Positions 10,941-22,500 of a stretch of DNA of 64,000 nucleotides are shown here, in pieces. The stretch comes from Chenopodium formosanum. Its lineage: Eukaryota; Streptophyta; Magnoliopsida; Caryophyllales; Amaranthaceae. The notes under the pieces were generated by a model. It was not told the origin of the DNA. It did no database searches and saw only the letters and a program-made list of their open reading frames with translations. The first letter of the stretch is position 1. The number at the start of each line of letters is the position of its first letter. The position numbers and the translations under genes were made by a program. The stretch spans positions 38,441,398-38,505,397 of the forward strand of contig CM044869.1 of the NCBI GenBank assembly GCA_024500155.1, written 5' to 3'.

Positions 10941-13030
10941 GACTTTTGCTCTTCCTCGAGCAAAACAAAAGCTAGCAAGGAAAAAGAGGGGCTCATTCAA
11001 ATAAGAAAAAGAAAACGAGATATAAGAATATACACTAAGACTCACTAACGTAGGAATCACGATTGTTTTTAGCTACAACAAGCCCTTAAAACCCCAAAAG
11101 TCGCCAATGAGGATAAGTGAGGTCTCGTAAGGCTTTCCAAAAGAGCTTAACATAACTCTCAAATTAAAACGAGGCAAAGAAATAAAGGAAAGAAAAAGTC
11201 AAAAACAAAAAGAACACAAATGCTTTTACAATGGACCTTTGCAAATAGACAAAACACAAATAGATACCAAACTTTCTAAACAAACAAGGGTAAGCACGTT
11301 CTAAGATATCTAAGGTTGATTGACACATAATGTATGCTAAGCATAGAAAACTAACAAGGCACGATTCACCTTCATCCCGATCAATCTTACCATATTCTCT
11401 CCACTACTTTCAAATCCACCTCTAGTGAGCATCTTAATGATTCCTTGAAGGAGCCAGAAAAGAAGAGATTTGAGGGCTACTCGACATCTTGACAATGCAA
11501 ACCGCTCCATAGGCTTGACTCATATCTCCCTCCACCGACTTGTGACTTGACCACAAAGGTCAAAAGGACTTTTTAAGGTTATAACGTAAGGGCAAAAAGG
11601 GTAAAGGTAGGCTAGAATTATGGTATACCTAAATTGTGAAGCTAAGAATGGCCAATTTCTTAAAATCATAACCAAGTAATTACCAAACAAAAACACCAAC
11701 ACCCCAAGCTTATTCAAAGAAAAAATCACAAATATATCTAAAAAGCATAGCACGCTTTCCCTATTAAATGGAGCATTGTCCTCAATGCTCTAAGCTAAGG
11801 AGATAATGCCTACGTCAAAATAGTTTTTCTCTTTTAGTTTTTGTTTTTTTTTTCTTTGGTTTTTTTTCAATGCCTTTGCCTTTTTTTTTCTTTATTGCTT
11901 TGTCCTCACCACTTTTGACTATGGACGACTTCACTTTACATTTTCTTTTATTCACACAATATATACAACACATGCTAGTTTAGCAAAATAACCAAAAACC
12001 ACACGTATAGTCCCATAAGCTCCAACAACTATGGACCAATTGCTTCACAAAAACCAATAATAGAACCAAAAATGAAACAAATGGCTAGAAAGCTGGAGAT
12101 ATGGCAAAAAAAGAAGGTATAAAGCTCAAATGGTTAGCAAGGAGGCAAACGTAATCCCAAAACTAAAAATATAAAATCTAATCCGAGAAAGGGAACAATT
12201 ATCACCCCGAAAAGATGCCTTTGTCCTTCCCAGATGGTTCGGTTGCGATCTCATGAGATTAAAGTAAAGTTCCAGATAAAGTAAGCAATAGTCAAGGATC
12301 CACGTGCCGTTCATTTAAGATATGTAGAAGGCTAGAAAAAGTGAAACCTCACATGATTGTAGCAAAAACTCACGTTTGGCTTCAAATTCACTATAAGAAG
12401 CAAAACCATCTTACCACAAACAAGTAGATTAGGGTTTCAAGGTCCAGAAAGTTCTTAACAAACTACCTTAGGATACTTTATCCTATAATCAACCGAGCAT
12501 ACACGCAAACTGTGCAAACCATTATCATTTAGGAAGGTTAATATCCAAATGCAAGTCCGTAAGTTACTAAGTCAAAAGCAAAAGCAAATACAAGATGCAA
12601 AGAAAACTTTGCCTCAAAAGAAAATCTTTTGATTGTTTTTTTATATATGCTTTTTTGTAAAAATAAAAATAAAAAGAAATTCAAATAATAAATAAAAAGA
12701 AAAGAAGCTAGAATAGAAAGAGAAAAGAAAAAGTAAAAGAAAAGCACAAGGAGGAAAGCAAAATCATATAAATCCCAATCGACAAACAAGTGGTCATTCA
12801 ACTACAATGCCAATGACTCCAAACACCCTTATGGTGTTGATAGCAAACATCCTCGAACCATTTAACTCTTCCTAAACTAATTCTAATCTAAGCAAATCAA
12901 GAAACAAAAAGAAAGAGGGAAAAATAGAAAGTTCTCACCGACCGATCAAAGCTAGACTTAATAAGAGAAACAATGAGAAGCGTACACCTCCATGTTGCTC
13001 CAAGAAGCATAGCAAGATCTACGGAGAAAT
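10926..13030 (-). mobile_element. Athila-like 3' internal noncoding region (element C, truncated)
   Basis: Homologous over about 2 kb with 48349-50560 and 53416-55500. Shared landmarks include the GAGCAAA motif beside the polypurine tract and the passage about GTAGGAATCACGATTGTTTTTAG-type sequence near 11050 and 48477. The CTCTCCACTA passage at about 11400, 48830 and 53710, and the segment CATATAAATCCCAATCGACA at 12763 and 54992, are also shared. No ORF stands out, so this looks like a long 3' untranslated region. The 5' part of the element (gag, pol and 5' LTR) is absent. Confidence 0.75.
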
Positions 13031-13050
13031 TTTGCTATCAACACCATAAG
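12828..13050. repeat. Perfect 20-bp inverted repeat at a junction
   Basis: CTTATGGTGTTGATAGCAAA at 12828-12847 is repeated exactly, inverted, at 13031-13050. The second copy ends where homology to the Tat LTR begins (13051). The 183-bp spacer still resembles element C. This looks like filler DNA copied during break repair. Confidence 0.85.
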
Positions 13051-13453
13051 GTTGGAGTTCCACCTTCGACGATCAAGTTAGAACGTGTACAGAGAAAGTA
13101 AAAGGTGCGGAAAAGGTAAAAGTGAGATCTTCTAGTATTTCGAGATCAGGTGTTTTCTCTGATGTGAGAGAATTCAGGGATTGTAATATATGAACATGTC
13201 CCAAAAATAGGGGAAATCTCCCTATTTATAGGGTCGTTGGAAAATGTGCCCTCTCTTAGGTCAGTTTGACCTAAATGTGGTGGGCTGCGCCATTTTACAA
13301 CTTTCTCGGGATTTGGGCCATGAAGGCAACCTTTCTCCAATAATTGGGAGGGACACGTGTCGATTGGGGATAAGTCCACTTGGAACCTCTCCTAGGGTGA
13401 CATGTGTCACCTTTTGATAGGGCCACGTGACCTGGGTAATTTTACCCAAAACA
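13051..13453 (-). mobile_element. Tat 5' LTR, main part (right piece of split LTR)
   Basis: Strongly similar to the LTR at 30347-30838. Both share TCCACCTTCGACGATCAAG-type sequence, GGTGCGGAAAAGGTAAAAGT, and the TATA box CTATAAATAGG read on minus (plus 13212-13225). On minus it starts TGTTTTGGGTAAAATT at 13453. The right flank TCCGT has no polypurine tract, so this is the outer edge of a 5' LTR (or of a solo LTR) rather than a 3' LTR. Short minus ORFs inside it are not genes. Confidence 0.75.
13352..13432. promoter_or_regulatory. G-box cluster in Tat U3
   Basis: A perfect palindrome GACACGTGTC lies at 13352-13361. GACATGTGTC lies near 13399 and GCCACGTGAC near 13422. CACGTG is the core bound by plant bZIP and bHLH factors. 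The cluster lies upstream of the minus-strand TATA box. Confidence 0.6.
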
Positions 13454-15150
13454 TCCGTGAACTTCGAGATAATTATGTTTACCCCCCTTCTCAATTAGCA
13501 TTAATAATATATAGTAAAAGTGCAAGAGATCCATTGACAATGATTTTAGTCTCACCAGTTTAGTAAAAATAATTTAGCTTATGTCCTTTTGGAAACAAAT
13601 TGTAAATTCAACATTTTAATTTTTTAACTACTTACTAGAATAGTTATATAACTAGCATAAGCAAGATTCTCACCTCAATATTGGTTCTACTCATAAACAA
13701 AATACATACATATATCAAACTGATCGATTAGTCCAATCCAGTAATCATTTAATATAATGCGTAAGAATATCATAAATAAAACAAATAAATAAGTAAATCA
13801 TTATCCTAGTGGAAATTAAACAAGATTCTCAGCTCAATATTGAATAAAATTCAAAACACAGTATCAATGTAACGACACAAAGATAGAAAGCAGTAAGGGT
13901 ATTAAACATGGCCTTATCCAACCATAAAAATAAAATTATACCTTGCAGATTCTATAAGCACTGAAAATTATAGATAAAATTCACAAAGTCAAATAGCAAT
14001 CATACTATAGGGTCTGGAAAGACAATTAAGTATGAGAAGAGAGTCCTAATCGTCTTAAGAGATAGGACACTCTTAAACAAATAAATAAAAAATTAACAAT
14101 TTCTCAAGGAACATAAACTCATTTGACAACAAATAAACGGCAAATCTTTATCAGATTAATTCACTACACCATTAAAACAAACATGGATGAAGGCTTTGAA
14201 GTGTTCGAAGTTATACCAACTCCAATGAAGATTTATTTATAAAGCTAATATTAGACACAACTATTTAGAAAAAGGATAGAAAAGTACCCTATATTTCTTA
14301 TAATTCTATAATCAGTGGGCACATTCAGTTTTAACCCAAATAAACTAATCAAAAACCCATACCTTTTTCACCATTCAAAACCAATACCATGAAATTGGGA
14401 CAAACAGAAGTTACAAAACTACTGACATTTCATCGTACTGGTGGTGAGTGAGTATAATTCCAAATAGAAAAAGCAAGAACTATTCCGATTTACACTTCTC
14501 ATAGCAAGACCCAAAACTTTCTATATCTTGGTTAAACACTATACTGATACAATATGAACTAATATTCTTAGAATAGGGATTTAACTCAGGTATAAAAATG
14601 ATAAGAAACAATAATCTATAAATCTAACAACTAATTCAACTACTCAGTTATTAAAAAAAAAATAAAAAAAAAAAAAAAACTAATTCAACCAGCTATTATC
14701 TATTAAACCAATTAATCTAACAACTAGATGATATAAATTAAAAATCGAAACTTGAAAAATTTAAAACAATTGAAACATTAAAAAAAATGAGAACTTACCG
14801 TGAAATGAGATAGGACTTGAGTTCTTGATATGCACGCTCGGTATCGTGCTCGGTGTTCAGGGCTTGGTGGAGGACGAAGCTTAAAAGGCGTTCGAAATTT
14901 CATATCTGGAATGGACTTGGGGTCTTGATGAAAGGGAGTTTGGGCTTAAGGTTTGAGCACAGTAGGAAATGAGGAAGGTTAAGGGCTAAGGGAGCAGCGG
15001 TTGTAGCTAACCTTGAGGGGCGCACATGCGGTAGTATCAAACTTTGAGGGGCGATGGTACCAATGTAAGGAAGCAGGAATTTTGCAGTGCAAATTGAATA
15101 ATGATGGTCTAGCAAATACAAAGGCCTTGTGATCATCAACATTTTTTTTT
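13454..15150. other. AT-rich spacer without recognised gene
   Basis: Low-complexity AT-rich DNA with poly-A runs (14652-14680 and 15150-15170). A local duplication of the motif AAGATTCTCA(C/G)CTCAATATTG occurs at about 13661 and 13825. Short minus ORFs at 14900-15191 have no recognisable domain. Part of this stretch may be the body of the CACTA-like element ending at 15422, but no left terminus was found. Confidence 0.5.
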
Positions 15151-15159
15151 ACCAAAAAA

Positions 15160-15422
15160 AAAAAAAAAAACTCTGTAATTGTAACTATCATTTATATTGA
15201 TAGTTACAAAACAATGTTTCATATAAAATGACCCTACTATTTGTAGCTAACAATATTTTTGTAGTCACAATTACTATTCTATTTATAACAGACAGTTACA
15301 AATAATGTGTCTAGATGTTTCTCACTCATTATTTGTAACAAATTTTTATTTTGTTAGTTACAAAAAGGTTTTTGTAACTTTTTTTTTTTGTTGGTTACAA
15401 ATAGGATTTTTTTCTACTAGTG
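15160..15422 (-). mobile_element. CACTA-like transposon terminus with subterminal repeats
   Basis: Read on minus, the sequence starts CACTAGTAGAAAAAAATCC at 15422. This is a terminal motif typical of plant CACTA elements. The next 250 bp hold many copies of GTTACAAA or its complement TTTGTAAC (about nine, both orientations), like CACTA subterminal repeats. TAT at 15423-15425 would be the 3-bp target copy. No transposase and no second terminus were found, so this is a non-autonomous or truncated element. Confidence 0.6.
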
Positions 15423-15425
15423 TAT

Positions 15426-16255
15426 GAGCCCGACCTGTTGACGCCTATGATTATTTGGCCCTATTTATTTGGCCTCTGGTTTGTTGCTTGACCATTTTTG
15501 CTTGTTGCCTCATCATTGGGTGACGAATTGCAGAAGTGAGTGTAATGATGGTTTTTTGGAAATGGATATTTGCCCCTGGATTATGAGGGATATTTGCCCC
15601 TATTTCTTCAAGTGGAAGCTCATTTAAATCAAACGACAATCCCCCAATGGAGGTTTCTTATGCAATTTCATCTATCTCGTCGTCACTTGGCAACCACTCT
15701 TCATCAAGTCCATATCTGAGGCCTTCAACAGCAGACAATGATGCTAAGATTCCAAAAAACCAAAAAAAAAAAAAAAAAAAAAAAAGGAGATGATTGTGTG
15801 AATTTAATGTGGTATTAGGATGGGTATATAATTATCAATATGAATAAAAGTCCCCTTTGTAAGAAAATTGAATGAAATTTTTTTACGGTTCAAAAATGGC
15901 GCCACCTTTTTGTATAGTAATGTATGTGGCGATTTTTTTTTCCACAATTCATGTTTGGTGTTATTGGATGAATTCGTGTGAACTTCTATATTGAAATGTT
16001 ATTGGTCCTTGTTTGGTCTTATACCAATTATATTCATTGAAAGTGTTGAGTGACCACATTTTATTTTCATTATTGGGTCCACAAATGACAGCCAATGATA
16101 ATTTTTCTGATTTTATTTAAACTTTATAATATTGCATTAAACGAACCCTACATGGGTCATGTACTCCCACTGATTAATGTAAAAGGTGTCTTTCCATTTC
16201 CTTAAAAACTATACTTTTTAGAGAAATGGCCCTAATAATAAAGGGACATAGGGAG
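15426..16255 (-). pseudogene. Mariner-like element (MLE), 5' part, transposase truncated
   Basis: On minus the element starts CTCCCTATGTCCCTTTATTA at 16255, next to TA (16256-16257). This is a Stowaway/plant-mariner terminal repeat with its TA target. After an approximately 470-bp leader with a long poly-A/T run (15760-15785) a reading frame appears: an acidic stretch around YGLDEEWLPSDDE (about 15700), a stop near 15658, then SFDLNELPLEEIG (about 15630). Plant mariner transposases often carry such a DLN-type N-terminal segment before the DNA-binding domain. The frame is lost at about 15426, where a CACTA-like end abuts. No DDD catalytic domain is present. Confidence 0.5.
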
Positions 16256-16257
16256 TA

Positions 16258-18100
16258 ACAATTTGGATAAAACATTAATATGTTTATTGAAATTGCTAGT
16301 TTGCATGTATTTCAAGCTTGTTTATATTTTCTGGTTGAATGATTAACCTTTGCAAGTATATTTGTAGAATACTAAATACATTCTTTTAGAAAGGATAAAT
16401 AGAGTTATTATGTTTCCAACAATTGGTAACGGTGATATTTTGAGAAGGATAATCAACCTATAAAAGGAAAAAGGAATTTCTAAAATGCAACTTCTCATAA
16501 GTGACTTTTATGGCTCAGTTGGACATTGTGTCTTCTAAATACTAGTTACTTATGAGAAACATGAAGTACTGAGTTGAAGACTCAATTTGTCATTACTTGA
16601 CAACCAACATATCTTTTTGTTTTATACACTATTAAGTGGGACTCAAAAATGTTGTGATTGAAGTACAAATTAATAGGAAAAAAAAACCTTGTTTTATGAT
16701 GCATTAGATATAGATACTAAAATATGCCTAACAAAGAGTAAAAATCAAAAACACTTAAAGAATTACTCTTAAAGTTATGAGATGATATATGATAAGAAAT
16801 ATGAATTAAGGAACAAAGGAAAGGAATTCAAGATTCCAATTCTATCTATAAGTTCATGTTATAGTAGTTAACTTGGGAACTTTCTACGCTAGTATTAGAT
16901 ACTGCTTGAGTATCTCACTTTTGTAGAGATGTCAAAACTATAGAAGTTAAGTGAAGTTATTGACTTACGAGCTAGGAATGAAGCAAATAATGTTACATTA
17001 GCTGTAATGTCATCTCATTTGTTAAAAGTCCTTTTAAAGATTAATGCTGGAAGAAATAATAGTTAATTATTGTTTACACACAAAAACTCTCATTCAAAGT
17101 AAAAGAAATAGTTGTTGGTTTTATTTAACATGGTCGTTTAAGCTATGAGTCAAATTAAAAATGCTTGATTATAAACAAACAACTCTTTTTAACACAAAAT
17201 TTACACAGTTCAAGTCAAAGTTATGATTTATGTTCCAACTATCTTAAGCAATGTCATATAGACCATATAACCAAGAGCACGCTTAAGGCTCTATTAGATA
17301 GACATTTGAAAGTTAATCGATTCAATTCATTTAAAGACAAGTCTTGTTGAAAAATGACAACAAAAGGGAAATATTGTGCTTGTTATTGACAATTGAGTTC
17401 GAATGCTAAAGAGGATTATATTACTTTAACGTTTTCACATGAATTTGAATAGAATATGACTATATTTATCAAATGTGAAATAAAACTAGATCTTGAGTAG
17501 CTCAAAATTTTAGTGAAGTATATAATATACTTGGCAAGATAACAAAACATCTAGATTAGATCAAAGTGACAAGCCAAGAGTGACCGTCTTAAGGTTATTT
17601 ATTGTAATTTTATAACCAACTCCATAAATAATATAGTAAGTCCTGATAGAGATATCGAAAACCTTGGAAATGATTCGAACAATGATGAATCACATTTGGA
17701 AAGACATGCACCAACAACGAATCTATTAACTATTACTAAAATAAAACATTGCTTACTTCATTAACCCTCAAATTATGATACTTGTCATTTTAACATTAAA
17801 AATTTTCCCTCCATTTTCTATGACTGATATCATCATTTACTTTATATTTTTTAATCTCTACTCTATACATTTTTTTAACAAAAAAAAAAAAATACCAGTC
17901 TTTTTTACACAAATTATATAACTTTATTTTATGCATAATAATAAAAATTAATTAAATCGTGCAAAGCATGAGTCTAATTTAGTGATGCACTAAACAAATT
18001 GTCAAAGCTAAGAAAAGATACCATATATAGTTATAGATAGAAATAGTATTTAATATCTTTTTAATGTATGTCTAGTGCTCTTAATCTTACGGGGAGCTAG
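16258..18100 (+). mobile_element. Decayed copia internal region (copy 2)
   Basis: Colinear with 1-1600. Shared passages include AACCAACATATCTTTT, GATACTGCTTGAGT, GAAGTTATTGACTTAC-type sequence and the altered protease-end segment with GGAATGAAGCAA. Both copies lack most of gag and share lesions relative to the intact copia element, so they derive from an already decayed ancestor. No coding capacity remains. It is interrupted at about 17735-17985 by an AT-rich insert and ends near the GGGGAGCTAG at about 18090. Confidence 0.75.
17735..17985 (+). mobile_element. Helitron-like non-autonomous insert (tentative)
   Basis: About 250 bp absent from the matching place in copy 1 (near 1500). The right end holds a small imperfect hairpin (CGTGCAAAGCATG) followed by AGTCTAAT. 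This resembles plant Helitron 3' ends, which have a hairpin then CTRR before a T. No target duplication is visible. The left end is not defined. Confidence 0.35.
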
Positions 18101-18300
18101 AGCTGGGCATCGTGTCGTGCTGGGCCACTGCAGACCGTGCCTCACCATGCAAGGAGATAGATCGTGTCCTGCCGTGCCAGGTTAGGTGATGGCGGGCCGT
18201 GTCGTGTCAGGCCACCAAATGGTACACCCCAACCCCGGCACGGGACTACCCACATGCCTGGAGGGCCGGGTAGTGTCGGGTCGTGGGCCAGACAATTATT
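18100..18300 (+). mobile_element. hAT-like GC-rich terminal segment (tentative)
   Basis: Begins AGAGCTGGGCATCGTGTCGT and holds repeated GTGTCGTG, GGGCC and CCGTGCC motifs, like the subterminal regions of some plant hAT elements. No transposase or second terminus is seen. Confidence 0.3.
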
Positions 18301-18389
18301 TTTATAATTAATTAATTAATTATAATACTTATATTATTTTTATTTTTATTATTTAGTTCTTTATATTATTATGGTTCTTTTATTATTTT

Positions 18390-18611
18390 TACTCCCTTCA
18401 TTACATATTACACGCAACAATTATTAAAAACGACCTTTACATACTACTCACAACAAACTTATTTTTCCTTTTATAGTAAGTTTTTATGTGTGATTTTACA
18501 AAATTACCCTTACGTTTTTTTAAACACCCTAATTAAACTACTGATTTTATCTTATAAACTTAAACCCTAACATTACTTAACTTAATTATTTCCACCAAAA
18601 TTATTCCCTTT
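18390..18611 (+). mobile_element. Stowaway/mariner-like left end, truncated
   Basis: TA plus CTCCCTTCATTACATATTAC at 18390-18411 resembles a Stowaway/MLE terminal repeat. No matching right terminus exists before the Tat LTR at 18612, so the element was probably cut by that insertion. Confidence 0.35.
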
Positions 18612-19135
18612 TGTTTCGAGTATTTTTGTGATTTCCCATGGGACACTGGTCGCGTTCTTCGGATAAACGACGCGGACACCTGCAAAACACGAATATCCCG
18701 TTGCTAGAATATTCGCCTACGACGGTTAAGTTAGTAACCGGAAATCGGGAAAGTTAGAGAGAGAAAGTAGAGAGAAGTTGGAGTTGTTTTAATGCTCTAT
18801 TCAATGTTATGTCATAATCCACCCCTCCCATCATAAATTATTGGGGTATTTATAGGGGTGGGAATTTGTGCCTTTTAGGGTTATTACCCTAGAATGACGT
18901 TTTCTGATTAGCGGTGCAATCAAGCATGGACACGTGTCCTTGGGAGACGCCGTTTTGTGGCTTTCTCGGAATTTGGGCCTCCTGATGTAAGGAGACCCTT
19001 TTCACTCTTTTTCAAGTGCTTTTTGTAGGGCTTGCATACGTGTCATCTTCCTATAGGGACACGTGTCGCCCTTTGATTGGGTCATGTGTCACCATGGGAT
19101 TGGTCCGCGTTTTGTGGTAATTTTTACCCTAAACA
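18612..19135 (-). mobile_element. Tat 3' LTR, minus strand (element D, 524 bp)
   Basis: Read on minus it starts TGTTTAGGGTAAAAATT and ends CGAAACA. It aligns with 30347-30838 (same ends, TATA and G-boxes). TATA box: plus GGTATTTATAGGGG near 18844-18857, i.e. CTATAAATA on minus. A polypurine tract on the high side (TTTGCCCCTCAGAGAGG at 19136-19152) marks it as the 3' LTR. The rest of the element extends rightwards to 25214. Confidence 0.8.
18929..19067. promoter_or_regulatory. G-box cluster in Tat U3 (element D)
   Basis: Two perfect GACACGTGTC palindromes lie at 18929-18938 and 19058-19067, with a TACGTGTC half-match at about 19037. They sit upstream of the LTR TATA box and upstream of the antisense gene on the other side. 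Confidence 0.65.
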
Positions 19136-19152
19136 TTTGCCCCTCAGAGAGG
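19136..19152 (-). other. Polypurine tract of Tat element D
   Basis: CCTCTCTGAGGGGCAAA read on minus abuts the LTR start TGTTTAGGG. The same context occurs at 30839. Confidence 0.65.
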
Positions 19153-19599
19153 GTGGCTCGTACTGTACAAGCTGCCTCCTTTGATTTTCTACTCGTCCGG
19201 ATATGTCCAAGTATCCATAGAAGTTTTGAGCATTTCTTTGGTATGCGGATAGTTTCGTCTGTCTCATCAAGGGATTTCTCCCTTGGGCCGGTCGCTTTGT
19301 CCAGTTCGCATGTAATTCCTCTATTGGACACTTTTAAGTCTTAAGGTCAGTTGGTCGGAGCAGGCCGACTTTATTTTTAGGGAGGACACTAGTTGTCCGA
19401 GATTTTGGGACGACGATTTGGATTCGGCTGACCCGGCCGTCTATTTTGACGTGCCAGCAGCCCGTTTGCATTCCCTTCTGTAAAAAATGACGGAATTGGT
19501 TTTTAACAATTTGAATTCTAGGTTAACTTTTTCAAAAAGTAACCGTTTGAATTCTTGGGCGAGAAAGACGGATTTACCGTTTTACCCTCATAAATTTTG

Positions 19600-22500
19600 C
19601 CTAAAAATAGTATGTTTGACTTCATTTTGTTACTTTGGAACTTTGAGAATTTTAGAGAGAAGTCAGAGCTTTTTAGAGAGAGAAAGTGATTCTTCCCTAA
19701 ATCTTCAAGAGCTCCGCCGTACGTTTGAAGTTTCCGGTAAGAGCTTTTGAGTCTGGTCAACCTTCAAGACTTTCCCAAGTTTTTTGCACGGACGAGGGTA
19801 ACTGCCTGCCTCTTTTACTTCTTCTTTTACTTTGCTTTGTCTTTCATTTTTATTCTTAAATTTGGCTCAACACTCGGCTTCGTCCGTTTCTCCTCATGAG
19901 GCCGGCCGTTCGCCTAGGACTGAGGAATCTAGAGTGGATAGGGACAAGTCGTCTCCCTCGTGGAGTGGGTCCATTTCTAGTGCGTACCAACTCACATCCA
20001 CCTATTCTTCTCTGTCCCTACAATTACAATCGCAAATGGCTCGGACCATGTAGACGTACGACAAGTACGCCGCCAGAAATCCAAACGGTAGTCTGGTAAA
20101 CCCAAGGGTTCCCTATGATCCGAGTAACGGACGGGGAGACCGCTACCACCACCAACACCAACACAAACACCGCCACGGTCAGTGGCAGCGAATGCTCGGT
20201 GGTCGAAGTGATCGCCTCATTTGAAGAGCGCCAAAGGAGGTAAGGCGTCTCTTCTGCTAGGGAAGCGTTCGGGAAGAATCCGGGTCTTCGCTTTCCATAA
20301 TTCGCCAACTCGGTCATAGATCCGGCCGAGTTGCAATCTTTTAAAGAACCTTAATTCTCTTCTCAGGCGGACATTGGGGCATCCGCCCGAATTTCTAAAC
20401 TACCCCCATCACAATCTACCAGGTCGGCCAAGCCTAGGATAGGCATAGTAATTGCTGAACCGGTCAACCTGCCTTCTCGCAGCGCTCCTCCTCCTGGAAA
20501 TCAAGCGGATGCCAGAAGGAAGGACAAGGGCAAAGGACCCTTAGTGCGGAGGAAGTTTCTTCTCTAAAGGCGGCCGGGGCTCCAAGACTAGGAGCTCGTT
20601 GAGCCTGCTAAATTGGACATTATGTTGTCCTCAGAATTTGGGGCTGCCCCCCACCCAAATGAAGGGGAGGTGGAAAATCAAGAGGCCGAGGAGGCGGGTG
20701 AGGAGGCCAATGCAGACAATTTTAAAGATCCGTACGCTTGTCCAGTTGAAGACACGACCAGGCTTCCTCAATGACGGGATGAAGGAGTTCAAGAGTTTCC
20801 TCATGCTAGGAGAGGAGTATGAGCTTAAGGTGCTGAAGCGCTCTCATTCTGTGGCCGCTTGGGAGGATAAGCGGCCGCGTCGGCAATCATTCAGCGTGTA
20901 CTACGCTGCCTTGGAAGTGGGACTTCACTTCCCTTTTCACCCGTTCATCCAGGAGCTACTGGACGAGTACAACATTGCTCTCTTCTAGCTAATGCCGAAC
21001 AGCTAGTTTAACATCTTTGGGTATCTGGTGACATGTATTCGACAGGGCTTTAAGCCGGACGTCCTAATTTTTTGCAAGATGCACTCTATGGTCCATCTAG
21101 ACTCGGGGACGGACGACTGGTTCATTCGGAATACCACTAAGGACTACTTGGTGGTGATGGGCAGGCCGTCCAAGTGGCATGACTGGAAGAATCATTTCTA
21201 CTGCATTAAGATGAAGAACGTAGAGTTCAACTTACGGATGAATAGGTTTAATGCTACTCCCATCCAGCTCAACCGGTTATAGCAACGACCATACAAGCCA
21301 CCCATCCATCCTGACTATGCGTACCAACTTGACTACTTTGGAGTAAAGAGGGTAACTAAGGACGGCAAAGTTAGTGACCGTGCCTAAGAACTGGATTCTC
21401 TTGTCCAATTGGTTCAGGGACCCATTATTTATGTCGGCATGTGGCCTTTATAGAAACCCTCCCCAAGGTGGGGTTCGTACCTTTGCCACTTGCAAGTAAA
21501 TTGTGTCGAAATTTTTCTAGCTTTTTCTTCTTTCTTATGCAGACGAAGCACTAGCCATGCTGGACCCAGCGCAGAAGGGGGAGATGGACATGTCCGAGCT
21601 TCACTTAGCTCGGTACAAGGCCCGTTAGCAGCTGTACAAGCAGACCAAGGAGGTACTGGTCGTCCGCTTATTTTCTTTTCCTCCTTTTTTGTGTCTATGC
21701 CAAGCTGGTAGATTAGGAGAGGAGTCCTTCCTGATTCAACACGGACGACCCCAATTTGGCTCTTTGTCCGACTTGGGACTATTGAAGGGGCTTCCTTCCT
21801 ACTCATGCTCGGACACTTTATTTTGGTTTTATTAACTTAAAAATTGCTTCCTTTCAATTAGCCACTCCTACTACAAGGTCGAAGAGGAAGTAGTCGGTCT
21901 CTACTTCAAAGGAAGGGAAGACGTCCAAATCCCAGAAGAGTACTGCTACTAAAGTGATGTCTTCCACTCAGGCGGCTAAGACCACGTCGCAGACTACTCC
22001 TTAGCAGTCCAAAAGAGAGCCACCCCAGATGTCATCTAGTAGGGTCTCCAAGTCTATGGATCAGACTACCGAGTCGATCAATGAGAAGTACGTCCGTGTA
22101 GACGATGGGGGTAAGTCGACCCCAGCAAAACCGACTGGCCTAGTCTTGACTTCGCATGTTGAGTTAGTTAAAAAATCTGGCAAACGGCTGCCTCTTAGTC
22201 AGCCGAAGATTAACTTGGTCACCAGGACAGAGAAGGGGACAAACCTTTACCTCCTCCTTCTTTCAACCTTCCCACCCCACCATCTTTCTCGGATGGTAAG
22301 TTGGGTTCTTGACATAGTCTTTACTTGTTTTTTTTTTGCGAACGTATTTTGCTCACTCTTACACTTTTCTTAACTGTATGCAGATATTCCCGAGGAGATG
22401 AACATGAAGCTACCCGGCCAGTCACTTACAAGCGTGGACCAGAAGGCTATGATGGAGGCCATAATTCGAGCCGTGCCTCAGGAGCAGTGGGACAAGTTCC

